DNA of 64,000 nt from Saccharibacillus kuerlensis DSM 22868 (lineage in GTDB: Bacteria > Bacillota > Bacilli > Paenibacillales > Paenibacillaceae), in NCBI RefSeq assembly GCF_000378145.1, contig NZ_KB899290.1, positions 40,586-104,585 on the forward strand. The letters are read 5' to 3'. Below, one piece after another: positions 44,912 to 53,592 of this stretch; the stretch's first letter is position 1; the number at the start of each line of letters is the position of its first letter. Under the pieces are notes generated by a model. It saw only the letters and a list, made by a program, of their open reading frames with translations. It searched no databases and was not told the DNA's origin. Position numbers and translations under genes: made by a program.

Positions 44912-47482
44912 TTACTTCACAATGCTGCGGCTCGAACGTCTCAGGAACAATCCGAGCAGGATCAGTCCCATACCTCCCAGGACGAAAGGAAGTTTGCTTT
45001 CTTCGCCTGTTTGTGGAAGCATCTGCTCACCTAGAACGACTGTTCCCGGTATAACCGGAATTCCTTGCGGAATCGTTTCATCCGGAATCATCATTTCCGG
45101 CTGCACAGGAATTGGCTGTGTCTGAACCGGGATGATTGGAGGTCCTTGCGGAATGGTCTCATCCGGAATCATCGTTACCGGTTCTGCTGGTATGACTGGA
45201 GGTCCCTGTGGAATCGTCTCGTCCGGAATCGTTGTATCCGGTTCCGTTGGTACGACTGGAGGTCCCTGCGGAATCGTCTCGTCCGGAATTATTGTATCCG
45301 GAGTCGGCGTTACCGGTGTCGGAATTATCGGCGTTGGCGTTACTGGCGTTGGTGTATCCGGCGTAAATACCGGAGGGCCTACCGGAGTTGGATTTTCCGG
45401 AATTGTAGTGATCGGCGGGTTCACCGGTGGATTCACTGGTGGGTTTACCGGCGGCTCTACTGGTGGGTTTACCGGCGGGTTTACCGGCGGTTCTACTGGT
45501 GGGTTCACCGGTGGTGTTACCGGCGGCGTACCAGAACCCGAACCGGAACCTGTTGTTACACGTACAATGATCTTGCTTTCGCTCTCAACTGTACCGCCTC
45601 TAATGCCTTCACCTTCGAAGCGAACATTATTTGCGATTTCGGTAAGATCATCCGTTTCAGCAGCGTTGAACGTCGACGAGTATTCCAGCACGTAAGTGGA
45701 ATTGATCTCGTTGTTGAAAGACAGAATGAAACCTGCTTTACCGTCGTCTGCAATGCTCAATGTGTAATCTGTGCCTGCTGTCAGCGGTTCACCCGTTTTG
45801 CTCACTACACCGTTCCGATCTACACTTGCGTTGTAAAGACGGAACGATTCGGCATCCAGTGTCTGTTTGCCGTCTGCTGTGTCGATGATGCGCGCATTGG
45901 TGATCTTGGACTGGTTTTTGTTGATTGTGATGGACCAGTTCAGACGATCTCCGTTCTGCGCACCCTCTTTACCAATGAATGGTTCGTAGAAGGCAATCTG
46001 CGATTGCTTGTTGATTTCTTGTGCAGGACCTTCTCCGCCTTCTCCATCGATTACAGCCGTCATGTTGGCGCGATTGACGAACCCTTGGTTAACTGTAGTG
46101 TCAGTCAGTGTACTGCTGTCATAATTAGTGGTGTACGTAATTTTCAGGCTTTCCGTTACAGGGCCATTGAATCTTACGATAAAGCCGTTACGCATATCGT
46201 CACCCGGGATTTCCACGCTGTACTTATCTGCCGGGTAAGCGCTGTATTGAATATGCCCGTTAGAATCTGTGCCATCCTCAACGCCAACGAAGAGCGACGC
46301 TCTAACGAGCTCAAGTCCTCCGTTCGGGAACGTGTCGGTTATAACGACATTGTTCAGCGGCAGTTTATCCTTGTTAATAAAGATCCCCCATGCAGCCTGC
46401 TTATCCGCGTAGTTCGTGGAAGTATGCAGCTTGTACAAAAGATTCGGGTTCTCTCTATCCGGAGTAGTGCCTACTGGATTTTTAACATAAATGATGACAG
46501 GAAGTACGGTCTCCGATACTGGGAAAGAAACTTCAACCTGCTCTTGTCCCTTCACCGTGGTCTCTGTCAATACTGTACGGATTGTCAGGCTGCCTTTTAC
46601 GTTCACATTCTTAGCGATGTAATCATTGAACGTAAGCTTGACTTTACCTTCAGTGGTAACTTGGAGTTCACCGATTGTCTCGCCCGCACGGTCGCTCACG
46701 ATCAGCGGCTGAGTAACTGCGTTGTAGATCGGGAACTCTGAAGGAATGTTGAATTCAAAAGTTGAACCGTTTCCATATCCTTTGCCGTCCGGCAGTGCAA
46801 ATTGGTAATTCAGTTGAAGTGCGTCATCCACGCTAGCCGGGTTATCGGCATCAACTACGTTGCCATCGCGATCTGTGATCGAAACGTTCGTGATGATGTT
46901 TTCTTCCACTACCGCTGTTACCTCTGCTTCTGCGTCTGCTTCTTTTGCAGCAAGTTCAGCGTCTTCTTCAGCTGCTGCTTCTTCGGCTGTTTCTTCTTCA
47001 GCTGCTTCTTCAGCAGGAGTCTCAACATCCGTTTCCGGAGTCTTCACTTCTTCTTCAGGAGTTTTCACTTCCTCTGCAGGAGTCTCTTCTCCTGCTGCCG
47101 GTTCTTCTGCATCTGTAACCGGAGTTTCGGCATCTGCTGCCGGAGCTTCTTCTTCAGCGGCAGGAGTCTCGGCATCTGCTGCCGGAGCCTCTTCTTCAGC
47201 GACCGGAGTCTCGGCATCTGCTGCCGGAGCCTCTTCTATCGCTTCTGTGTTACCTGCAGCACTTTCTTCAACAACTGCCTGGTCTCCGGTCTGTCCGGCT
47301 TCAGGCTGCACTTCCTCTTCAACGACGTTAACCTCTGTGGATGATGCCGCTTCCTGTTCTACAGCTTGTCCGGTTGGCGCCGCTTCCTCCGCCTGTGCTC
47401 GGCCGATTCCTGCGCCAAGCATAGTATGTAATACGAGCACCAGGGCAATTAAAACGGCCCACACTTTCCTGTTCTTTACCAT
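44912..47482 (-). CDS. LPxTG-anchored surface adhesin with acidic and proline-rich repeat regions
   Basis: 856 residues. It has a signal peptide (VWAVLIALVLVLHTMLGAGI, cleavage near AQA-EE) and an Ala/Glu/Pro/Thr-rich low-complexity region (to about residue 185, with repeats of EEAPAADAETP). Three or more SdrG/collagen-adhesin-like beta-sandwich domains follow (about 190-640, e.g. ITNVSITDRDGNVVD, NNVVITDTFPNGGLEL, ITNARIIDTADGK). A Pro-rich stalk has PPVNPPVEPP repeats and four copies of PDETIPQGPP. The C-terminus is a sortase signal: LPQTG, hydrophobic helix, RRSSRS tail. The frame is open 61 codons further upstream, but the signal peptide fixes the start at 47482. No sortase gene is in this window. 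Confidence 0.88.
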   Translation of the reverse strand: MVKNRKVWAVLIALVLVLHTMLGAGIGRAQAEEAAPTGQAVEQEAASSTEVNVVEEEVQPEAGQTGDQAVVEESAAGNTEAIEEAPAADAETPVAEEEAPAADAETPAAEEEAPAADAETPVTDAEEPAAGEETPAEEVKTPEEEVKTPETDVETPAEEAAEEETAEEAAAEEDAELAAKEADAEAEVTAVVEENIITNVSITDRDGNVVDADNPASVDDALQLNYQFALPDGKGYGNGSTFEFNIPSEFPIYNAVTQPLIVSDRAGETIGELQVTTEGKVKLTFNDYIAKNVNVKGSLTIRTVLTETTVKGQEQVEVSFPVSETVLPVIIYVKNPVGTTPDRENPNLLYKLHTSTNYADKQAAWGIFINKDKLPLNNVVITDTFPNGGLELVRASLFVGVEDGTDSNGHIQYSAYPADKYSVEIPGDDMRNGFIVRFNGPVTESLKITYTTNYDSSTLTDTTVNQGFVNRANMTAVIDGEGGEGPAQEINKQSQIAFYEPFIGKEGAQNGDRLNWSITINKNQSKITNARIIDTADGKQTLDAESFRLYNASVDRNGVVSKTGEPLTAGTDYTLSIADDGKAGFILSFNNEINSTYVLEYSSTFNAAETDDLTEIANNVRFEGEGIRGGTVESESKIIVRVTTGSGSGSGTPPVTPPVNPPVEPPVNPPVNPPVEPPVNPPVNPPVNPPITTIPENPTPVGPPVFTPDTPTPVTPTPIIPTPVTPTPDTIIPDETIPQGPPVVPTEPDTTIPDETIPQGPPVIPAEPVTMIPDETIPQGPPIIPVQTQPIPVQPEMMIPDETIPQGIPVIPGTVVLGEQMLPQTGEESKLPFVLGGMGLILLGLFLRRSSRSIVK
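45060..45530. repeat. Coding repeats of the proline-rich stalk
   Basis: Near-identical DNA copies encode PDETIPQGPP every 54 bases or so (about 45060-45290). A shorter repeat encodes PPVNPPVEPP (about 45420-45520). Such arrays commonly vary in copy number and set the length of the cell-wall-spanning stalk. Confidence 0.85.
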
Positions 47483-47705
47483 GTTTTGCACTATCCCCCC
47501 TTGGTGTATTAGGTTGTTTTGTGGGTAAGCCAGCTTATAAAGACTAGGCTTTAGGTCCTTGTCTTTACTCTTTATTGTTAAACGCAAAACAAGCACAATA
47601 AACCATGAGTTCGCTATTTTTATATGCTTTTTGTATATAAAAGCAAAAGAACAACATAGGGTCATTTGATATCCGAAAATAAGCTTGCTTTGCCCGCTTA
47701 TTTTT

Positions 47706-47731
47706 GTAACCTTTTGTAACTTTTTTGTTAC
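47706..47731. promoter_or_regulatory. GTAAC direct/inverted repeat cluster, candidate operator
   Basis: GTAAC-CTTTT-GTAAC-TTTTTT-GTTAC: two direct copies and one inverted copy on regular spacing, about 225 bases upstream of the LPxTG gene start. The binding factor is unknown. Confidence 0.35.
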
Positions 47732-47766
47732 TTTTTACGCAGGCTTTTTGACCCAGGTAAAAAAAC

Positions 47767-47793
47767 AAAAAAAGACCCCGTATAAACGGAGCC
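47767..47793 (-). terminator. Intrinsic terminator of the cold shock gene
   Basis: On the minus strand GCTCCGT pairs with ACGGGGT (one wobble) around TTAT and is followed by an eight-base T-run. Confidence 0.75.
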
Positions 47794-47875
47794 TTCCAGC
47801 CGAGTCGCATGTATGTCCAACCCGCATAAATCATCAAAGCGCAATCATCTATGTAGGCAGGTGTACGGCTTAGAC

Positions 47876-48073
47876 TTACAGAGGAGTAACGTTGGATGCT
47901 TGCGGTCCGCGAGCGCCCTCGACGATGTCGAACTCAACGGATTGTCCTTCTTCCAGCGTCTTGAATCCTTCGATTTGGATCGCTGAGAAGTGAACGAAAA
48001 CGTCGCCGCCATCTTCTGTTTCGATGAAACCGTAACCTTTTTCTGCGTTAAACCATTTCACTTTACCTTGCAT
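47876..48073 (-). CDS. Cold shock protein (CspB/CspD family)
   Basis: 65-residue single OB-fold RNA/DNA chaperone, starting [18 protein letters not shown]. The RNP1 motif KGYGFIE and RNP2 motif VFVHFSAI carry the nucleic-acid-binding aromatics. Length and sequence are typical of the family. It is monocistronic, with a terminator about 80 bases downstream. Bacilli have several paralogues, so the exact letter is not assigned. Confidence 0.96.
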   Translation of the reverse strand: MQGKVKWFNAEKGYGFIETEDGGDVFVHFSAIQIEGFKTLEEGQSVEFDIVEGARGPQASNVTPL

Positions 48074-48152
48074 GCACGAACATTCCCTTCATTGTCAAAT
48101 AAAAAATGCTGGTCTACTACTCGAATATAACACCCTGTCTCTTTCGTTGTCA

Positions 48153-48191
48153 ATTGGAATATGAAATGATTACATTCAATTATATTCCAAT
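48153..48191. promoter_or_regulatory. Inverted repeat upstream of the cold shock gene
   Basis: ATTGGAATAT and ATATTCCAAT, perfect 10-base arms separated by 19 bases, about 80 bases upstream of the cold shock start codon. It may be an operator or part of a structured leader. Confidence 0.4.
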
Positions 48192-48322
48192 ATTTAAAAG
48201 AAAGAATAACTAGTGAAACACTTAGAATAATAGAGTTGTAAGCTATATACCCTATGCAAGTCACATCGAAACGGCTGCCAAAAATATTTTTACTGTATAC
48301 CATTCACTGAAAATGATGAAGG

Positions 48323-50305
48323 TTATCCCAATTTCCGGGCTACCAGTTGAAGCTGTCCTAAATATTCCGACCCTGATGAAATCTTCAAGATTTCAAAGCC
48401 ATGTATTTTCAGAAGCACTCTCAAAGAAATATGGTCATACAAAATCACATGCAGAGGTGGATCTAGATGTCTCCATCCGCTTCCCGCATGATAACTAACA
48501 GTCGAGCTCACATTAGGAGTATTCAATGCCAAAAGGCCACCAGCTTTCAACACACGCTTTACGTTTCCTATAAAGAAGTGTGGATCAGATATATGTTCAA
48601 TAACATCCCAAGCTGTTACAACGTCAAAAGTCGAATCTTCAAATGTCTCTTCATTGAGTACCCCGCTAATAACGTCAAGCTGATAATCCCTTCTTCCTTG
48701 CTCCGCTGCTACGTCTGACACTTCTATACCTTGAACTTCCCAATATCGGGAACGAGCTTCTAACAAAAAGTTCCCCGTTGAACATCCAACATCCAACAAT
48801 CGACCTCTCGGAAACACGGTTTGGTTTGTAAATGATTCCACAAAATCCATTCGAACTTCGTAATTACGCAAAGAAGCTGCACTGACTTCACTTATATCAG
48901 CACTCCAACCCATTTTCTTTCGATGTGCTTCCGAGTAATACAATTCATTATAGAACCAATCAAGATACTCTGCTGTTGGTTGAGGATTCATGAATACTGC
49001 AGCACAAGCTGAACAACGATGCAAATTAACAACAAAGTCATCATGTCCATTAACGGTATGAAGCTGAGTGAATTCTTTACTTTCACATATTGGACAGAAG
49101 TCGGTTAACTGCTCATATTTATTGGAATGGAATGCTGGAGCTGTACTCTTCATACCCTTGATAGGCAGCTTCTCGGAAATGGTTTGAACAATTTGCTCAG
49201 CACGGTGGGCATAAGTATGTTTTTCGAGCACTTCTTGATAGAGCTGTTCCGTAAGCTCTTCTTTCTCCTTGGGATGCGTTAAATAATAATCAGCCTTAAC
49301 AACGAGGTCTTCCAAATTCATATAAGAAATTTCTTCCCAAAAATCCGGAAAAGCAGCCCTCATATCTTTTTTATAATCACTTAATACAAATGCCTTGGAG
49401 GCAAAAACATCAAAAACACGGTTATTTATTGAAGTTTCTAATTGTAATGAAGAAATATTGAGATTCAAAGAGTAGTTTTGATAAACCCTGGATAACTGGC
49501 TATAAGGAATGCTTGGCTTACTGATAATATTGGAATTAAAACTTTCTTTAGCTCCATACACATGTATGTCAATGCCCTCTAGACTATTAATTATGTGTTT
49601 TCTATATTCTGCACTTCCTTTTCTATGCAGTGGGTAGTAAATTTGCTTCCAAAATGCTTCGGAATTTTTTTGATATAATAAAGAAATAGGTTGAAATTCT
49701 TTTATTTTGAATGCTTCATAGCACAATTCCATCATGGGAACTTCTAGGTTTTTAATTTTTTGAGACATAATAAAGTTTATAAAAAGATCCTCTAAGTTCT
49801 CCTCTTGTGTGCTCTCCCCTCTAGCAATACTCCCAATAAAGGAGATCATCCCCTCCGTCGATGAAGTTTTTGGCTCAGGAAAAAAGCGCTTAGGATTTGT
49901 AGCAAGCATAATTTTATAACAATATTTAAAACCCTTTTCTAAAAATAAATTCAAGTACAGCTCGTCCCAAATAAAGTGATGGTAGTAATCCGAATAATTT
50001 TTGAATTCCATTTCCTTTTTATCGTCCAAGCCAAAAAAGGGATTATCATAATGAAGGCAAACCACAGGTATCGCTAGCTCTCGAAGTAAAAAACGATCCT
50101 CTCTTGTTCGGAGCACTCCTACGTAACCATAAGCCACTACAAATTCTGGGTTAAAGTTTACGATTTTTTGGAGTGTCACTTCGTCAAAAGAGGATTCTAT
50201 TTCTACTGTTATACATTCATGTCCTTGTTCTTTAAAAGCTTCTGCATAATCTTGCATGATGTACGGGGCGATCACGCCCGAACCTTTAATAACTGCAATC
50301 TTCAT
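48323..50305 (-). CDS. CgeB-like glycosyltransferase fused to a SAM-dependent methyltransferase
   Basis: 660 residues in two parts. Residues 1 to about 375 resemble the CgeB/DUF3880 glycosyltransferase family (an N-terminal Rossmann-like segment, then SKAFVLSDYKKDMRAAFPD and a helical LTEQLYQEVLEKHTYAHRA end). Residues about 395-660 are a class I methyltransferase of the Methyltransf_23 type, preceded by a small zinc-ribbon-like CPIC...CSAC element. The SAM motif is LLDVGCSTGNFL, with FDVVTAWDVIEHI later. It may add and methylate a sugar on the flagellin glycan. It is downstream of pseC, after a 258-base gap, in AT-rich DNA. The acceptor is unknown. Confidence 0.75.
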   Translation of the reverse strand: MKIAVIKGSGVIAPYIMQDYAEAFKEQGHECITVEIESSFDEVTLQKIVNFNPEFVVAYGYVGVLRTREDRFLLRELAIPVVCLHYDNPFFGLDDKKEMEFKNYSDYYHHFIWDELYLNLFLEKGFKYCYKIMLATNPKRFFPEPKTSSTEGMISFIGSIARGESTQEENLEDLFINFIMSQKIKNLEVPMMELCYEAFKIKEFQPISLLYQKNSEAFWKQIYYPLHRKGSAEYRKHIINSLEGIDIHVYGAKESFNSNIISKPSIPYSQLSRVYQNYSLNLNISSLQLETSINNRVFDVFASKAFVLSDYKKDMRAAFPDFWEEISYMNLEDLVVKADYYLTHPKEKEELTEQLYQEVLEKHTYAHRAEQIVQTISEKLPIKGMKSTAPAFHSNKYEQLTDFCPICESKEFTQLHTVNGHDDFVVNLHRCSACAAVFMNPQPTAEYLDWFYNELYYSEAHRKKMGWSADISEVSAASLRNYEVRMDFVESFTNQTVFPRGRLLDVGCSTGNFLLEARSRYWEVQGIEVSDVAAEQGRRDYQLDVISGVLNEETFEDSTFDVVTAWDVIEHISDPHFFIGNVKRVLKAGGLLALNTPNVSSTVSYHAGSGWRHLDPPLHVILYDHISLRVLLKIHGFEILKISSGSEYLGQLQLVARKLG

Positions 50306-50563
50306 TGACAGCCCTCTCTTTCAAAAAATGAATTAATTCAAATCTCTCTTGGACTTAAGCCCTGATTTCAAAAAAAGAATTTCGTTCCTGGTTGTTTTCT
50401 TTAATATATGCATAAATAGCGAGTGATTAGGCTTCGAATTGCCGATAAAAACCCCTTCAAAAGATTAGAGCCCCACCCCTGTCCGCGATATCGCTTATCT
50501 GAGGTAGGGCCTATAACCCATCTTATTTCAAACTTTATAGTACCGACTAGGATCATGTCCTAT

Positions 50564-51730
50564 TCATGCCAAATGATTGGCAAGTCTTTTTATACACTCT
50601 ACTACATAATCTATATCCTTTTCCGACATTTTAGGATACAGCGGAAGAGTAATCGCATTTTTATAATAAGACTCTGCAATAGGACATAAACCTTCTTTGT
50701 ATCCAAGATCTTGATAATAAGGCTGTAAATAAACCGGAAGATAATGAACGTTAACCCCTATGTTCATATTGCGTAATTTTTCAAATACTTCTCTACGGGT
50801 TCCACCCTTAAAGTCAGGTGTAAACTGTACAATATATAAATGCCAACTTGAATGTGTATCAGGATGCTGCGTTGGCAAAATAATTCCAGGAATCCCCTTC
50901 AGCTTTTGTTCATACAAAAAGGCTAATTCTCTTCTTTTTTCAACAAATGCGTCAAGCTTATTCATTTGCGAAACACCTAGAGCTGCCTGTATGTCCGTCA
51001 TTCGGTAATTATAACCGAGCGATTGCATCTCGTAATACCAAGGGCCCTCGTCTTTCGTTAATTCTTGGGGATCTCTGGTCATTCCGTGACTACGGAATTG
51101 AAGGAGTTTTTTATAAAACTGTTCATTGTCTGTAACAATCATGCCGCCCTCGGCTGTTGTGATATGTTTAACAGGGTGAAAGCTGAACATTGTCATATCC
51201 GCCCATGAGCCAACTTTACGTCCTCGATAATCCGCTCCCAGCGAATGTGCTGCATCCTCAATGACTACCAAATTATGTTTTCTCGCAATTGCGGTAATCT
51301 GCTCCATCTCGGCTGGCTGGCCACTGAAATCGACAGGAATGATTGCTTTTGTAGACGATGTTATCTTTGCTTCAATTTGATTAGGATCGATATTGTAGGT
51401 ATCCGGTTGGATATCTGCAAAAACAGGAGTTCCGCCTTGATATAAGACGCAGTTACTACTGGCTAGAAAAGTAAGCGCCGTGGTAACGACCTCGTCGCCC
51501 GGTCCTATGCCTGCCGCAAAACATGCTCCATGCAGAGCTGCCGTGCCGTTGCTAAAAGCGACTCCGTACTTTACTCCAGAATACGACGCTACTTTTTGCT
51601 CAAAAGCCTGTATAGTAGGGCCCTGGGTAATAAAGTCTCCTTTCAACACCTGCACGACAGCTTGAATATCCGCTTCATCCAGCCACTGCTGCCCATATGG
51701 GAGCATGGTCGACCTGACTGACATATCCAT
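50564..51730 (-). CDS. pseC: UDP-4-amino-4,6-dideoxy-N-acetyl-beta-L-altrosamine transaminase (PseC)
   Basis: PLP-dependent DegT/DnrJ aminotransferase. It converts the PseB 4-keto product to the 4-amino sugar, the second step of pseudaminic acid synthesis. The 388-residue protein has LPYGQQWLDEADIQAV, FSNGTAALHGA, VIEDAAHSLGA and the PLP lysine in FHPVKHITTAEGG. Three Met codons are clustered at the start; ATG at 51730 is chosen because AGAGGG lies six bases before it. It is the last of the tightly packed maf-pseB...pseC genes. Confidence 0.9.
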   Translation of the reverse strand: MDMSVRSTMLPYGQQWLDEADIQAVVQVLKGDFITQGPTIQAFEQKVASYSGVKYGVAFSNGTAALHGACFAAGIGPGDEVVTTALTFLASSNCVLYQGGTPVFADIQPDTYNIDPNQIEAKITSSTKAIIPVDFSGQPAEMEQITAIARKHNLVVIEDAAHSLGADYRGRKVGSWADMTMFSFHPVKHITTAEGGMIVTDNEQFYKKLLQFRSHGMTRDPQELTKDEGPWYYEMQSLGYNYRMTDIQAALGVSQMNKLDAFVEKRRELAFLYEQKLKGIPGIILPTQHPDTHSSWHLYIVQFTPDFKGGTRREVFEKLRNMNIGVNVHYLPVYLQPYYQDLGYKEGLCPIAESYYKNAITLPLYPKMSEKDIDYVVECIKRLANHLA

Positions 51731-51765
51731 AAGCATCCCTCTAATCTAGTAGGATTAATATTCAA

Positions 51766-52602
51766 TTACTTCACGATAATTACGCTCCCGCAAAGATCGT
51801 TAACCGGAACATATCCTATATTATTACTCCTGCAGTAGTTTTTTACTGCTTCTTTGACGCCAAAAAATCGACTATTATTATAGTCATGAATAAATATATA
51901 TCCACCTTTTTGTAATCGGGGATAGAAGTACTTAAGCCCTTCAAAAATAGGCTGATACAAGTCAACATCTATACTTACAAACACAAATTGTTCTTCCAAG
52001 TTCTGCGCTGTTTCCGGAAAAAATCCTTGACGTATAATACATTGTTCCGAGTAAGGCATCCTTTTGAGTACTAACTCAGGAGTTGTATCCTGAAATTCGC
52101 CTACTTGTGCGTCTGAAAATTCATTTTGTGTGTCATAAGAAATATCCGTTTCATGAAAACCCTCAAAAGTATCGAATAAATAAAATGGACGGTCTGGAAA
52201 TGTACTGTTAATATATTGCGCAAATTCACCCTGATAGACCCCTAGTTCAGCTACAGCTCCAGTAATATTAGAATCATTAATTTCATCGGCAACTTGCCGC
52301 AGCATAGCAACTCGAGTGTCAAACATTAAATTATGATAGAGATCTATAATCTTATCAGGTGACACACCATATTCATTTATTAATTGAGGAATCACTTGAT
52401 CTCCATGAATGTTACTAACAACTACATAATCGTAATCCCATTCTTTAATTTCACTAGGAGAAATAATAGGTTTCCCCAGGAAAGTGTTCCCTTGCTTTTT
52501 AGGATTGTTATCCGTAAAAGCCACAACTTCAAACCCCTGCGTTAAGGAATACTTTGCTCGAAGCCCGCCATCGCCAGCACCACATAAAATAATTTTTTTC
52601 AT
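51766..52602 (-). CDS. TylF/MycF-type methyltransferase-like protein with N-terminal Rossmann domain
   Basis: 278 residues. The N-terminal ~90 residues form a nucleotide-binding domain like those of PglD and related proteins (MKKIILCGAGDGGLRAKYSL, DNNPKKQGNTFLGKPI). The rest resembles the TylF/MycF O-methyltransferase family (AVAELGVYQGEFAQYI, YLFDTFEGFHETD, FVSIDVDLYQPIFEGLKYFY, HDYNN). It probably methylates a hydroxyl on the flagellin glycan. ATG at 52602 has AAAGGAG seven bases upstream; 13 earlier in-frame codons overlap the preceding gene and are discarded. Confidence 0.78.
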   Translation of the reverse strand: MKKIILCGAGDGGLRAKYSLTQGFEVVAFTDNNPKKQGNTFLGKPIISPSEIKEWDYDYVVVSNIHGDQVIPQLINEYGVSPDKIIDLYHNLMFDTRVAMLRQVADEINDSNITGAVAELGVYQGEFAQYINSTFPDRPFYLFDTFEGFHETDISYDTQNEFSDAQVGEFQDTTPELVLKRMPYSEQCIIRQGFFPETAQNLEEQFVFVSIDVDLYQPIFEGLKYFYPRLQKGGYIFIHDYNNSRFFGVKEAVKNYCRSNNIGYVPVNDLCGSVIIVK

Positions 52603-52637
52603 TTTCTTACTCCTTTCGTGATCTAGTTTAAGAGAGG

Positions 52638-53591
52638 TCAAGAAAGCCCACCTTTTTCAATCCATTCACGAGTACGTTTTACTCCTTCTTCCAAGGAGAT
52701 TTCCGGTTCCCATTTGAGCAACTGTTTGGCTTTCGAAAAGTTACAAAGCAATTTTTGAATCTCACTTTGTGGATGAATATGCTCAACATGTTTGATTTGA
52801 CTGCTATCTTTTGCAATAAGCATAGCCAAATCATTTACAGAAATATCTTGACCTAAACCTGCATTAATAATTTCTCCGTTTACTTCGTTAGAAAAACCAC
52901 TGGCGACTACGAAACGCGCGCAATCTTCTACATAAAGTAGATCGCGTGTTTGTGTACCTTCGCCGTAAATGTTTAATGGTTTGCCATCTAAATCATTTTT
53001 TATAAAAATAGCTACGACGCCGCCTTCTCCTCCGGTTTTTTGAAAAGGACCATACGTATTAAAGGGCCGAATTACAACAGTAGGCAGACCATACGCATGA
53101 TAATAAGACAGCACCATATTTTCCGCTCCGATCTTTGCACCCGCATAAGGCGAAGCAGGCTTAGTCGGATGTCGCTCATCGATTCCAGCCTCATCGCTGC
53201 ATTGATCGTAAACCATACACGTACTCATGAAGACAACCTTCGTACCATACACCTTGCATTGTTCAAGGATGTAGAAAGTTCCAATAGTATCATTATTGAA
53301 CGTTGTTCGAGGGTCGTCGATTGAATCCTGAACATTAATGGAAGCACCAAGATGATAACAAATATCAAAACGATGTTCTTTAAATAAGTCTGCCAAAAGT
53401 TTCTCGTCAAGAATCGTTCCTTGGATAAAGGCCTGCAGATTGGTGAGTCCCTGAAACTCAGCTATATTGCTTTCACGTCCATTTGATAAATCATCTAAAA
53501 TCCATACTTGGTGCCCTTCATTCAGCAACCTTTTAGCAACCCAGCGACCAATGAAACCTGCTCCGCCAGTAAGTAGAATTTTTTTCATCAT
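52638..53591 (-). CDS. NAD-dependent sugar epimerase/dehydratase
   Basis: 317-residue extended short-chain dehydrogenase. It has the NAD-binding GGAGFIGRWVAKRL, the catalytic Ser/Thr region MSTCMVYDQ, the active-site YxxxK in SPYAGAKIGAEN, and a C-terminal EGVKRTREWIEKGG. The family includes UDP-glucose 4-epimerases and dTDP-sugar dehydratases, and the exact substrate cannot be read from sequence. It lies between pseI and the TylF-like gene. GGGAGG is nine bases before the ATG. Confidence 0.85.
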   Translation of the reverse strand: MMKKILLTGGAGFIGRWVAKRLLNEGHQVWILDDLSNGRESNIAEFQGLTNLQAFIQGTILDEKLLADLFKEHRFDICYHLGASINVQDSIDDPRTTFNNDTIGTFYILEQCKVYGTKVVFMSTCMVYDQCSDEAGIDERHPTKPASPYAGAKIGAENMVLSYYHAYGLPTVVIRPFNTYGPFQKTGGEGGVVAIFIKNDLDGKPLNIYGEGTQTRDLLYVEDCARFVVASGFSNEVNGEIINAGLGQDISVNDLAMLIAKDSSQIKHVEHIHPQSEIQKLLCNFSKAKQLLKWEPEISLEEGVKRTREWIEKGGLS

Positions 53592-53592
53592 T

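Larger units (their letters stand above)
47483..47875. other. Intergenic region between cspD-like and LPxTG genes
   Basis: About 393 AT-rich bases with no supported gene. It contains the cold-shock gene terminator (47767-47793) and the promoter region of the surface protein. Three GTAAC/GTTAC half-sites at 47706, 47716 and 47727, spaced by five to six T/C bases, form a possible operator. Confidence 0.5.

Noticed and set aside
45065..46741. Plus-strand open frame (558 codons) rich in Arg, Trp and Tyr opposite the LPxTG gene
   Set aside because: Composition comes from reading the Pro/Thr-rich repeat backwards; the sense strand has a signal peptide and sortase motif.
50306..50563. Gap after pseC as a terminator region or small gene
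   Set aside because: Only a long, mismatched GC dyad (GGCCCTACC versus GGTGGGGCT) is visible, without a T-run, and short frames have no support.
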